From Sialis fuliginosa (Eukaryota > Arthropoda > Insecta > Megaloptera > Sialidae), in contig OY540815.1 of the NCBI GenBank assembly GCA_961205875.1, positions 19,901,638-19,965,637 of the forward strand: a stretch of 64,000 bases of DNA. The letters are read 5' to 3'. Made by a program: the position numbers and the translations under genes. Below, in pieces: positions 24,767-36,736 of the stretch. The notes under the pieces are model-generated. The model saw only the letters and a program-made list of their open reading frames with translations. It was not told the origin of the DNA and ran no database searches. Position 1 is the stretch's first letter, and each line of letters opens with the position of its first letter.

Positions 24767-26840
24767 ATATAAATTTAAGAAAAAAATATTTTATTTATAT
24801 AACCTACTACTATAAATATAAATTTTGTAGTACATAAAAAATATATACACTTACGACGGTTACAGCTGTTATTGCCATTTGTATATCAATATATTATGTC
24901 AAAAACATAATACACATTCGTAGAACAACTAATTTGACAATCTGAATTTAGTTGCATTTGTTTCCAAGGCAACATGAATTAATGACGTATTAATTAGTAT
25001 TTTAAATTCAAATTTTGAAGGTATTTTTCACCCCTTCAATGGCTGTTTAGGCACGTACAAATAATAAATGTCCCTTAGGTTCAATTGAACTACAAATGTA
25101 CCAAGTCTTACCAAAATTAGTGGGAAAATACTCGTAACGTTCACTAAAAGTTACAAAATTTCGAATATTTCCAAAACCTCTAATCCGATTAGCACCAAAT
25201 TCAACAGATCTGGAGTACTCACTGAAACAAACATTTTCCCCAAAAATAATTCAGATCGGTGCATTTTTACACTGGTTATCGTGAACGAAAGAAAATTCTA
25301 CACACGCACAGCTGCCATGCGGAAATCAACTTTTATTTACGTTTTGAAGTTAGTACAATCAAAATCTGTCATTATCTCGGACACGATTTTTCGACGGTAT
25401 TACAATACTTCCATTTTCTTCGGAACATGGAAGTAAAACAGTGCGGATTATACTCAGAAACCAAGATTTAATTAAATATTTACGTAATTAAGGTGTATAG
25501 GATTATAAAACAAGTTAAAAATACAATTTTAATAATTAATCTATTCTACATGTTTTAATTATAATACTGCAGTAATTACAAATCTGTTAATACAAAATAA
25601 AACAAAAATTTGCATATCTATATATGAAAATATATCTATATTTCTGAAAGAAAACCTTGACACAGAAAATGTTAATTATTTTCTCGAATTCGGTAATGAG
25701 AAATACCATTAATTTTATTAAGAATATATTTCCAGCTTTCTGTAATTTTGCATGCCAGATATATTATTTATTTTATTACAGCAATTAAAACATAATTCAT
25801 TCGAAGAAAAAACAGAAGTATAATAAATAAAACATGATAAATTCTAAAGAATTCTTTGAAATATAAAAAAACTAATGTCGAAATAATTATGAAGAAAAGT
25901 TTTAAGGAACGAATAAAAATACGGAAGAATATCTTTAAAGTGAAAACCATAGAATTATGTCCGGTATTACAACTTAGTTAATAAAGTTTGCTAGCTTGTA
26001 AGCACTTCCAAACGGGGTATCAAACTTATATGACAGTTGTCTTGGAGTTTTTGACAGATAGTTGCATACATAGTAAATAAAAATCAAGGTATATAAAGTA
26101 TATTTACTAAAGTGAAACAGTGAGATTGAATTAGTTTTGTATTTTATAAATAAGAAATAATTAAAATTTTTATATACATATCTGTCAAAAAAATAAGATT
26201 CTTTTTTAAACTAATTAATCAGGGGGTTTAGGCTGCATTTTTCCCCGAGCCCTCAGGCTAGAGCTCTTTGCAGGGGTCATGATTGTTATTCTATTAATAA
26301 TCCGTCACATATATTTTTTATACATCCCTGTACACTTTACATGTATATGTAGATATATAATTATGTAGATCTTCTGAAAAAATATTAATATTTAAAATAT
26401 TTTAAAAAAAAATAAATAAAAAAAACTACTGATTTGATTTTGATGGAACTTTCAATATTAAACTCGTACTGAAACGTTTTTAATAAGATTTTCATTGTTA
26501 CATAGTGTTAAATTGGTGACAAAACAAACACAGTAATAACTTTGGCGCATGATGCGGTAGAGAGAGGTTCTTCCATGATAGAAATATATACATAGTGCCC
26601 ACATATTAAGAGTATATGATCGCGTAGGCAAAGCTATAAATGCGAGTATATATAAGTATAAGTTTAACGAATTTGTTGAATTATAGAATAATGTATTTGA
26701 CCTTTTGTAATTTGCTATTTTTTCGAGTAGGAAAAATATTTTATGAGCTTAGATGAAAAAATATTGTTCATCTCCACCTACCTTTCCTGTATTGGCGGTG
26801 TCGGGCTACAAAAGGTTCCAAGAGCTGTAATTCCTAAACG
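24767..26840. other. Non-coding, AT-rich
   Basis: A patch at 25,090-25,290 ('cctctaatccgattagcacc', 'aaattcaacagatctgg', 'aattcagatcggtgca') reads like a diverged interspersed repeat tail. 26,225-26,275 has 'cagggggtttaggctgcatt'. No gene supported. Confidence 0.4.
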
Positions 26841-26841
26841 G

Positions 26842-27140
26842 TGAGAGATATTAAAAAAAATATGTAATAACAAAAATTACTCCACTCATTTAGATCTATC
26901 AAATTTCATTAAAAAAACTTTATGTATAATTTTAATTGATGTCTTATAGTTCTTATAGATTTTCAAATAATAAATTAACAGTTTATAGGTGTCCTAAAAG
27001 TCACTACCAGTTTGTTAAAATAGATTTTATTTTAAATATTGAAATTTGTTAATAACTTTTTTAAATTCTATCAACAATTGATTTGTTGGGGGTGCTAAAT
27101 GATGTATTTAAATGATTGGAGTAATTTTTGCTCAAAGCTG
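26842..27140 (+). mobile_element. MITE family C, copy 2 (both ends visible)
   Basis: The left end region 'caaaaattactccactcatt' (26,871-26,890) and right end region 'aaatgattggagtaattttt' followed by G (27,110-27,130) are inverted repeats. The interior matches 9,648-9,955 in the same orientation. About 265 bp between ends, no ORF. Superfamily not assigned because target duplications were not clear. Confidence 0.7.
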
Positions 27141-27685
27141 TATTACCACAGTACTACTACATATAATGCATTTTAAGTCCACCACTGTATTTCATCTCTC
27201 ATTACAAACCACAGTGTTTCTTAAATCCACATTAATTAAAGATAAATATTAAGAAAACATTATATTTAGCACCATTACTCATAACTACTGAATCCAAGAA
27301 TTTAAATAGTATAAAAATGAAAACTTGTAAATTTATTGCAAGGAAATTTCCGCACACTAAACTGTAATTACCACAAACATCAGGCGAGTCCTGTTTCCAA
27401 GGAGTACAGCATAAATTACAAGCCTGCCTACACAAGTATTTATGAATGAATAAACTAAATAAATTCGGAACAAAGTTTTAATGAAAAATAATGTCCTGTC
27501 GGTCGAGGAACCGTTCTCCTTTCCATGTTTTGTGGTCTCAGATCAGTGGTGGCTCAACAATCAGCATTGTGGGGGGCTTTTTTGATTTACCCTTTACTCA
27601 TTATACAGAGAAATTAAAAGAAGAATGCCTGCCTCGTACCAATTTCTATCATTTTTAGCGTTTCGTAGAAAACTAGGAACCCTTA
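27141..27685. other. Non-coding; one transposon-like end
   Basis: 'cagtggtggctcaacaatca' at 27,545 resembles a DNA-transposon terminus with no partner found. A minus frame of 67 codons (27,232-27,435) has no support. Confidence 0.4.
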
Positions 27686-27905
27686 TAGTTTCGGTCAGTT
27701 CGTATGTCTGTCTGTCCGTCTGTCTGTATGTCACAGCCTTCTTATTCTCTCATTTATATACCTATTAAGATGAAAAGATTATAACAAGAGATTACATCTT
27801 TCGTCAATATGAAATAGCTCTTGATACGTTTTATCAAGTAGGCAATTCAAGTGAGAATGGTTACGGAACCCTATCACGTACGTTGGCCGTTTTATTTTAA
27901 TAAAA
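27686..27905 (+). repeat. Dispersed repeat family B, copy 2
   Basis: (CTGT)n-like tract (gtctgtctgtccgtctgtct), 'ttctcatttatatacctatt'-type block followed by aagatgaaa, then after a deletion 'gagaatggttacggaaccct', atcacgtacg and ttggccg. The last motif parallels 52,277-52,325 and is the tail I take as Lepidoptera-like. Confidence 0.6.
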
Positions 27906-30793
27906 AACTCACCCTGTTTTTATATAAATTTATTGTTTTTGTCTGACAATATTACTTTAAAGAAAAATAATAATATAGTTGAGTCTATTATGTATTATGA
28001 TCTATTTCAATTTCAGGATTCCTATCTTCAACTACCTTTATTTTAATTAACAACAATGCTCGTTTCTTTACGCTTTTAGACACTAAAAATCGCTCTCTGA
28101 CTCACACTCCTGCGTTCTACATAGGTAAAAACATTTACATATAAAATTAAAGGTAATTAAATTCACTAAAAAAATGTTTTACTCATATTTTTCGTAAAAT
28201 TTGCACTTCGTTGTACAATGACCGACTGAATTTATTATATTTGAAAAGTTTATATATTTCAATGAAAATACATTATTAATTAATAATAATATTATTATCA
28301 AACAAAAATTACGAATCTGACGAAAAATATGTATAGAATCTTTTTTGTAAAAAATTTAATTAGCTTTGATTTTATAAAAAACTGAGGACAATGCTACCTG
28401 AAATGTACCTGAAAGCTGGAGTAGCGAAACGCCCATTGTTGTTAATTAAAATAAAGGTATAGGTATCCTGCAATTGGAGTAGATAATATTGTTAACAATA
28501 TTTTGAAGATTATATAAAAAAATATAAAGTATACGAACATTATTTTTTAAGTAAGTATACTTTTATAGTAGGTAGGTATTTATAACAGTGAGTGTACCGA
28601 ATGTTTTTTTTCTGAATAACTATTGATTTACATAAAAATCAAGTATTCTGATACCCTGATACCGAAAAAAGCAAATCGATAAAAAATAAATTTAGTTACA
28701 TTGAGAACAGAGAAATAATTATTTATGTACATTTTCTTTGAAATACAGTGGATAAAAATCATCTATAAAACGTAAATCTATTTTATTTTTATTTTGCTGG
28801 ACCGTTTGTTCCGCCAATGTCCATAATTCTCATCCAAATCTACAAAAAAACGAAAAAAGAACGCTTTTGTATTAATCTTGATACAATACAATGGTCATTT
28901 TTGATATTTGATAAATATCAGAGGTCATAAGCAGTAAATTTTTTATACAGTGAGTGAGATACATGAAATAAGCACTTATAGAAAATTAAAAATTCACAGT
29001 AAAAATACTCTGTAATATTTTGGGTTTTAATTAAATATCTTTAGCTCAGAGATCATTTTCATACTAGGTATGTTTAGTAATAATATTTAATTTCATTTCA
29101 TTGGGTTTAAAGGTAGATACACATATAATTTTCCTCAATATCATATTTTAATAAAAAGTTTTAAAACTTCAAATTATGATTGAAAATAATATAAACAAAA
29201 AAAAATATTTCTGAAAAATGTACCTACTCGTTTAAAAAAATATGTATTTATGTTAAGTATAAAATAACATTCTAGATCAGTGTCTCTCAAAAGATTTTGT
29301 ACCTATAACTAGAAGTTTTATCAAATAAATCAAACCAATTTTATTTACTTGAAAAGCCATTTTGCACCCAGCAATGTTATTAATTTTTACAAATCTGCAA
29401 CATATTGCAGATTTCAAGGTTCTGTATTTTTGAAAGTGTTCTTTATGAATCTTAATTATATATTTATAAATATATGTAATAAAATTATTAATATTTGTTA
29501 ATTAAGAACACAAATTGAAGTGTATATAATTCTAGAAAATATACATGTTTAAATTCTCCATTAACTTTTTACTTATCACTTTATCACTGTGTTGAAAATA
29601 AAATACAAACTATTTAATTTAGGTACGAAATATTCACTGTACTGCATGTTTCTTTATTTAAATTTTTGAAACACATAGTAACGTGAAATACAATTGTTTT
29701 AACCAAATTACAAAATGAAATATTCAAACTAAACTAACTCTAATTTTCAGCATTTTTTACTTTTATTTATACCTAGCTATGAAATAAAATTAATCTAGAT
29801 ACTAATAAATATATCGGGATGGATATATGACAAATTGAAATTTTCTTTATTTTAATTTAAAATATTTTTGTATATTAATTTGCAATACAAATTCATTTTA
29901 ATGAATTATTTTCGCACTATGGTTTTTGAAATTTAAAAAGACTGACTTTTTGTATATTGTCGACATAAAAGTCACGCTCGATAAAAATGCTCTCATCCAC
30001 AATAACACACGATTTATTTTCTTTTCAAAATTGCTCATACGAAAAAAAACGACCCGCTCCCAACTCTATTACTTTCTATATGAGTTTAAAATTTAAATAA
30101 ATAAATAAACATATCATATTCACCCCAATCTTTTGGTACCAGCCACGTAGACTAATCAAAACCTAACATTTTGCTATTTAATAGATGAGTACCAAACTGT
30201 CAATACAAACAAACTGGTAACATAGATAGAAGAAATCAGGTAATAATCTATTATAATTTTTAACAGCCAAGTTCCTCCTTTAAAAAATATTAACTTTTGT
30301 TTTAAAATCTCTGCAATGCAACAATCTTTTAACTAAATGACTGGTATAAAATTCTATAGTCTGCCGCATTGGAAATTGGAAAATAAACACTTACATAAGA
30401 ATATGACACCGAACTGCGTTTCCCGAATGAAAATGAATCTTGTGACATTAGATTATGTGTAAACATAAACTGTGAATAGATTTTACATGAGAATATATTA
30501 TATACATTGTTTGTTTTAAGTTTACATCATAAAGTTATTTTATTTTATACTGCCTCATATATATTTATTTAAATATGAAATCTTATATGTGAAAATATTA
30601 TATATACGAAAACTTTTAAAATGTTTTCAATCCGGTGTTGACTTTAGAGAGAAAATAATATAAAAGAATGCCATTGAAAATTATTATCGTTTCGTGTACG
30701 AAATCTGCTGTCACAAATATATAATTTTTCAGATCAATAAATCTATTACATTATTATCTATATATGTACATATATATATAATAATAACATGTT
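27906..30793. other. Non-coding, AT-rich
   Basis: 'cagtgtctctcaaaagattt' at 29,279 looks like a hAT-type end. No opposite end, ORF or gene recognised. The rest is A/T-rich filler. Confidence 0.4.
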
Positions 30794-30972
30794 CTGACTG
30801 ACTGACTGACTGAGTGTCTGATTGACTGACTGATTAACTGACAGATTGACTGACTGACTGACTGTCAGATTGACTGACTGACTGACTGACAGATTGACTG
30901 ACTGATTGATTGATTGACTGATTCACTGACTGATTGACTGATTCACTGACTGGCTGATTAACTGACTGACTG
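30794..30972 (+). repeat. GACT tetranucleotide minisatellite, about 180 bp
   Basis: Imperfect tandem array of the 4-mer GACT (CTGACTGACTGACTGA...), interrupted by GATT, GATTAACT and ATTCACT variants that themselves recur as 'actgattgactgattc'. There are higher-order units of 20-40 bp, for example 'agattgactgactgactgac' present more than once. Non-coding. Confidence 0.85.
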
Positions 30973-31149
30973 TTTCATCATCGCCGAGCCAAAACCCCTG
31001 AACCTAGTGTCATCTTTTTATGATGTAAGCACTCACTAATTAGAAAGTTATAGAATATAATATATGTATGTTAAATGTCAATGATCCCTCATAAAAATCT
31101 TAGTTACGCCACTGAATTTATAAACAAAAAGATCTATTCGTCTTCAGAA
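30973..31149. other. Non-coding, repeat-like
   Basis: 'catcatcgccgagccaaaac' follows the minisatellite directly and may be part of the same mobile element. No gene. Confidence 0.35.
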
Positions 31150-31390
31150 AATTTCTCATTGATCTTTAGTATAGATCTTCATTTTTAAAAAGTGAGTTAA
31201 AAATCCAAGAACAATATTCGGCGACCACACCTTGGACAAAAATAGAATAAAAAATAATATCGGCACGCAACGCGCCTAATACGTGGCGCGCCAATCTCAC
31301 GCTAACATCGCGAAACCCCCGACGGCCTCCTACTAGAGTGCCTACACGTCGCGATAACATTCCACTATTCTACATGTCGTCAGGTGAATA
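31150..31390 (-). repeat. GC-richer transposon-like fragment
   Basis: Minus strand reads MLSRRVGTLVGGRRGFRDVS... then a hydrophobic stretch ending near FKNEDLY (31,360-31,166, 64 residues). G+C is well above its surroundings, with CG-rich words (cggcacgcaacgcgcc, tggcgcgcc, cgacggcctcc). I take it as a fragment of a repeat rather than a gene; a short real exon is not excluded. Confidence 0.35.
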
Positions 31391-33764
31391 TTAGCCATCG
31401 AGCCAGCCAAAATGATTTCGACATTTAAGCATTGCTTAAGTGTGTTGTACAATGGAGCATCGTTAAATGTGATATTGATTTTTGTTTATATTAAGCCGCA
31501 TTTACATTGTTCACTTAAGATGATTAAACGGGATGAATCATGTTAATTGAACTACTCAATTAACTTTAATAACTACAATAAATATAATTCATTGAATATA
31601 ATTAATAAATGCGGTCATAGGTTTTTTTATATTAAAGTGTACCTACCTCTCAACTTTAACAGGCAAAATTAAGGGGTTACACACCTCCAGCACTGATGAA
31701 AATTATTTTTAAAGTTGTATTTTAGGCACTATACTGTTAAAAATAAGTCATTTGAAATTAAAAAAAAATACAATTTTTTATCATAAATTAAATGTGTCAA
31801 TTGAGATTCTTTCGGTCACTGTTGGAAAAACGTTGCTTCATGGTCTGTATGATTTATTTCGTAAAAGTCAATGTGTCTAAAAAATTAAGATTCCTGTACA
31901 CAGTACAGTAATGTTTTTGTTATAGTCTGTCGAGCCAATTTTTTTAATTTCGAAAAAATAAGTATTTACAAGATTGTGTTCTTTTATTGTTCATAAAATA
32001 TGTATTAAATTAAATATCAAAAATGGCTCCACAAAGATAACATTTAAAAATATTGCAAACTTTTCGAGTTACCAAATAGAAAGTTAATAGAAATTAAGAA
32101 TGTTAATGTTTTAGTTAATACAATATAATAATAGAGAGAAACAAAATAAAAACCTTTTCAATGCTAAAATAAATTTCTCAAAACGGATGTCATAAAAATA
32201 AATATGCACAACTAACGATGGTTTTACAAGAAAAAGAATAAAAAAAGAATACGGTGGTTCCTAAGGACTAAAGGGAGCACTCCGAGCACCAGATACTAAA
32301 AGAGCAAAAAGAAAGTTGGTCTTCAGAAATTGCGAAATTTTTTTTTTTGACAAAAAACTTTAAATTTTTCATACTGCGCCACTGGAGGGGGAGAGGGGGG
32401 CAAAACTAACATTCTGCCCCGGGTCACAATCTTTCTTGTTCTGTATTTTGTTTAGTAAAAAAATTCCATCTTACTGCCTGTCAATTTGTGAAATAAAAAC
32501 AGTAAAACAAGAAATCAGCTGCAGAAATTGTAAAAATAAAACAATGTATAAAAATTTATGTAAATACATCTCAACCATATTAACTGAATATATTTGCATA
32601 TATAATAATATTCGTTCGCATTATATTTTTATAAGTTTCCGTTTATACAGTATTCTTTTATTATTATTATTTTCCATAATTGATACATTTTGAATAATTA
32701 TACGTTATTTGACCTTTTTATAGTTGTATAGTTTTTAACTTTATTATTTATTTTTATTATTGCTCTCAAAGAGCCGTTTTTATCACTAGGCAAAGGTTTT
32801 CGACCTGGGTTCATCATTTTTGGAGTCTGAGCTAACGTAATTTGTTTTCTAATAAGCACTTTCAACGGGGTATTTTTTCTATAATATTATCTATGGATAC
32901 CGTTGGTGTTTACTTACCACGCGTGTGAGAAATTAGGCAAACACTTCATGAAACTTCAAGGGAACTTTCAGATAGGATTGATACCCCAACTGCTTGTTAG
33001 CTAACAAATCTTGTTAGCTACTTTATAATAACGGACTTTAACTTTATTAAATAGATATGATATTATGAATACTACCCCTACACAAAATAAAATAAAACAT
33101 GAATGTTTAACATACATTAACGGCCTTGAAGCAAAAAGGCAATACTCATCTTCTAATTAAACAAACTGTTTTTCTTTATGCAAAGTAAACATTATAAATA
33201 CGTATACAGGCTTGTTACACAGATAAAACAATTTACAAGTGTACAGCACACAACAATTCGCATGCAATAAACTCATAAAGCTCTTTTACACTAGTCGACA
33301 ATTTACTGGCTCACTTGATATTTCCGAAATGCTTTTCACACTTTACAAAATTTATTATATGTGCATTATTTATGTATCTTACAAATTTAAACTTCGCTTT
33401 GTTTATATTGATTTGTTTCTTAATTTACGCTTAAATTCTGTTAAATTTATTAATTTCATATCCAAAAAAGCTCTTCGATGTGTTTAAAATTTATTTTGCC
33501 GCCCGGGGCAGACTCCACCCCCTTAGTCCGCTACTGAACGTATGGAAAAACAAAAATTTTACATTCAGATATTATATTTTCATCTTACTGACTTTGATTT
33601 TCGCCAATTCAATTTTTTTACATAATTTTCTGCCCTTACATGAATGAGATAAGACCAGCTTAAGACGAGATGAAATCTACCTAAATCTAATATTTTTTAT
33701 AATACATTTTTCTATAAAATTATATATCTACCTCGTTAAATAATATTATTTAGTATGTAATTAG
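31391..33764. other. Non-coding with two transposon-like ends
   Basis: 32,365-32,430 ('tgcgccactggagggggaga' ... 'ctgccccgggtcac') and 33,497-33,540 ('gccgcccggggcagactcca' ... 'tccgctactgaac') look like ends of DNA elements, possibly bracketing one about 1.15-kb insertion. The open frames inside (85 and 82 codons) are low complexity. No gene supported. Confidence 0.4.
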
Positions 33765-34057
33765 TAGAGATTGGAAAAATAGTTTTTCAACTATTGCGTA
33801 AAAATGCATTTATTGTGATTTTTATTACATATCTCCACCGTTTTCAGAAAACTGGTTTGATTGAACACAATTTGAAATCAACTATTTGCAACTATCTTTC
33901 CAACTATTTTTAAACTATTTGCAACACTTTTTACTGCTTCGTTTGCACTAAATATTATTAAATCGTAAAAAAAAACTATTTACCAACTATTTTCCGAAAA
34001 AAAAAAATCAACTAGTAACTATTTCATTGAAAATAACAACTATTTTTCCAATCTCTA
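33765..34057 (+). mobile_element. hAT-type MITE (family G), copy 1, intact ends
   Basis: Ends TAGAGATTGGAAAAATAG and its reverse complement CTATTTTTCCAATCTCTA form terminal inverted repeats. They are flanked by a perfect 8-bp direct duplication GTAATTAG (33,757-33,764 and 34,058-34,065). An 8-bp target duplication and TAGAG-type ends are the hAT signature. The interior is full of the word 'aactatttt' on both strands. 293 bp, no transposase. Confidence 0.93.
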
Positions 34058-35104
34058 GTAATTAGTTTTAATCAATTTCCAATAAGCAAGGTTGAATGCT
34101 TAAACCAGATAACGCAAAATTGATAATTACACTATCGAGATAGTGTAATTATAGATAGATAGTTTATTAAGACGAGCACCAGGAAGAGGCCCGAGGGCTC
34201 TGTATGCTGCGTTATATTGATTTAGCAGCGTCTGACTGGGTCGCAGACATTGCGAAGGACAACGACCTATGACCTCCAAACACACAATACTCATTGTCGT
34301 CCATTATACAAAATTGAATTTATCTTTAACAATTAAACTGCGGATATATTTTTCATGTATTACATCTAATACTGGTGTAATATTAGTGCTTTATTTTATA
34401 AGGAACTGAAAGGAAGGGGCAGTACTCTTTGTTTATAGTACTCATATATATATTTATGCGATTAAATTATTATGTAATCTATTGAAAATTTTAGTATTTA
34501 AATATGTTAAACTTGATATAAAATTGATTAATGAAATGGACGTATATTTGTGTTTTTATTTAAAATGATGTAACTAAATAAGCTCTTCCATAGAAAAAGA
34601 TAACCCATGATGTTTGTCTTAATATTTTGGAACGACTTCTGAAGCCTGGAATACAATGTACATTCTAAAATGAATTTAATATACATCAAATATTTCGAAT
34701 GGAGCCAGAGAATCGATATTTATTAATTATTAACATAGTCCAAATAGAGATAGTCTATAATTTAAATCAAAGTTATTAATAGGTTTTGGAATGTTATAAA
34801 GCTTATAACACAAAATGACATCCCTGAAGTCTTCAAAAATTAAATGTATATTAGGCGCATATGGAATATGTACAGTATTGATATTTCGCTTTTGTTCTTT
34901 TCCGAGAAATATTGTATTTACATTTTTTAGATTTGTTTATAAAATATAAACCTGTAAGAATTGATGGGATTCGATGAAAATTGGATTTTACTAAAAATGA
35001 AAAAAGGCTGAATTTGCAAGTAATGTTTTTCAGACTATTCCATTTACAGTCTTTATTTAATTTAATATGTACATATAAACATTGTTTTTTTTTTCAAATG
35101 TTTA
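34058..35104. other. Non-coding; short perfect hairpin
   Basis: A 28-bp near-perfect palindrome (taattacactatc gag atagtgtaatta) lies at 34,124-34,151, next to a GC-richer repeat-like patch (gcaccaggaagaggcccgag, 34,175-34,290). Otherwise AT-rich without a gene. Confidence 0.45.
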
Positions 35105-35121
35105 ATTTAGTTGGCGGAAAA

Positions 35122-35446
35122 AATTTGAACAGTTGATCGAGAAAAATATTTCACGAAAAAAAATTTGTATGAACACGTGTCAGGAAACTCCTCGTGAAGG
35201 AGCTTCAGACCCCAAAAGATTTTGCTTAAAATTAATTTATATTTAATATCTGGAGAACCCATTATGATAAAGTTACGAAATTTTATAATTAGTTTAGTAT
35301 TAATACGTGTTATCGATTATTATTATCAACCAATGATTATTTAGACCCCCTGGATATATGGGGCCAGTGAACCCTCTTTTTGTTTATAATTTTCTATGTT
35401 ATTAACTTTTTGCTTGAAATATTTTTCTCGATCAACTGTTCAATTT
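35122..35446. repeat. Inverted repeat pair, 26-bp perfect arms
   Basis: gaacagttgatcgagaaaaa plus tatttc at 35,127-35,152 is exactly mirrored at 35,416-35,441. Between them lie 'caggaaactcctcgtgaagg' and 'ccccctggatatatggggcc'. It may be the end region of an element, since 'atgactcatcctgtatata' (a common transposon terminus type) follows at 35,460. Confidence 0.6.
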
Positions 35447-36381
35447 CGTTCCACTTGATATGACTCATCCTGTATATAATATGTACGACAAAATTGTATA
35501 TTGTTCACATCTTGTATCTGTGCATTTGTATTATCTATATATCTACAGTTTACACCAGACATTCTCAAAACTGTATACATAATAAAATGTAAAATATTAA
35601 AATTCATGGTACGATAATTTTGCTTCATTCCCTTATTCAAAAGAATAAGGGAAGTTATATGATCAATTCCTCTGATTTCAAAATTTTCACTTGATCTTTC
35701 CATTTCAGATAAAAAAAATGTTTCGTTCCGTGCCATATATTTTTTATAAAAACATTTCACAATGATAATACCAGGTAAGAAAGTTGAAATTATTTTAAAA
35801 TTATCTATTTGAGAACCCCTGGTCCACACAGTTATATCAACGTAGCAAATTCGTAATGGTTATGCAGATTACAAACAAATATTCCTTTGTATGGTACAAA
35901 TAAACGATTTCGATGTTCAAGTGTTCACCCACTAATGACGTCATCAACGTGTATGAACTTTACTGTCACACGTAGAGATAATGAATGCAGCTCTCGTTAT
36001 AAATCCTGAGTTAATTCCGTACAGCGGATTTAGAATAATTGTGATAGAACTATCTGTAAACATGATTGTATCTACAAACATACGCTTAATAATATAATAC
36101 CGGATAAACATTGCACGTGCATGATTTTTTTAATTAGGGTAAGTGGGGGGAAATGGGTGGTATTTAAATTCAATCCTACAGACTTAAATATTCTTAAGAA
36201 TTGCAAAGTTAGTACATACTCACATGTTTTTGTACTTCAATTTGCTTTTATAATCAGTCATATAATGTACTCCTGGCCGCATGTTTTGAGAGAGCTTCAG
36301 TGGGGTTCAAGCCAAACAGCATTTGGGGGGGGGGGGGGGGGGGCATAAATAACTGCTACAAATTAAATTATTCTTCTAGAC
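35447..36381. other. Non-coding; hAT-like end and poly-G
   Basis: A 129-codon minus frame (35,829-35,440) starts inside 'caggggttctcaaatagata' (minus sense), which matches the hAT-like consensus cagNggttctcaaa, so it is likely repeat sequence. A run of 19 G lies at 36,325-36,343. No gene supported. Confidence 0.4.
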
Positions 36382-36483
36382 CAGTAATTGCCAAACTTTT
36401 GTTTTTAAATCTTTCGTGATAATTTTAACAAAATGTTTAAACCGCCCAGTGTGTCGTAAGGTTAAAAAGTTTGGCAGACACTG
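36382..36483 (+). mobile_element. Very short hAT-type MITE (102 bp)
   Basis: Ends CAGTAATTGCCAAACTTTT and AAAAAGTTTGGCAGACACTG are inverted repeats (CAG...TGCCAAACTTTT). They are flanked by similar 8-bp words, TTCTAGAC (36,374-36,381) and CTCTATAC (36,484-36,491), 6 of 8 matching, consistent with an aged 8-bp target duplication. It lies about 250 bp upstream of the coiled-coil gene. Confidence 0.75.
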
Positions 36484-36736
36484 CTCTATACTCTAGTTAA
36501 TGCTGTTTTATTCAATATTTATCAATTTTTGTTAGATTCAACGTACTATACTACGTGGCTTGTAATGTTTCCATAAACATTCTTAAAAACAGAAGTTGTC
36601 TGTTAGCTAGCATCTATCACATTGGAGATAAATATAAATTTATCTAGGAAGTCATGGTACTTATATTAAAATGACAGATACTTTAGTTTACATATACAAA
36701 TATTATAAAAGTACATTGCATCAATAAAATAAAATA

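Noticed and set aside
30794-30972. CRISPR-like array
   Set aside because: Spacing is 4 bp tandem, with no unique spacers; it is a simple minisatellite in a eukaryotic genome.
35440-35829. 129-codon minus-strand open frame
   Set aside because: It starts inside a hAT-like end (caggggttctcaaa), has no domain, signal or splice context, and ends at the arm of an inverted repeat. Length alone is not enough in a 64-kb window.
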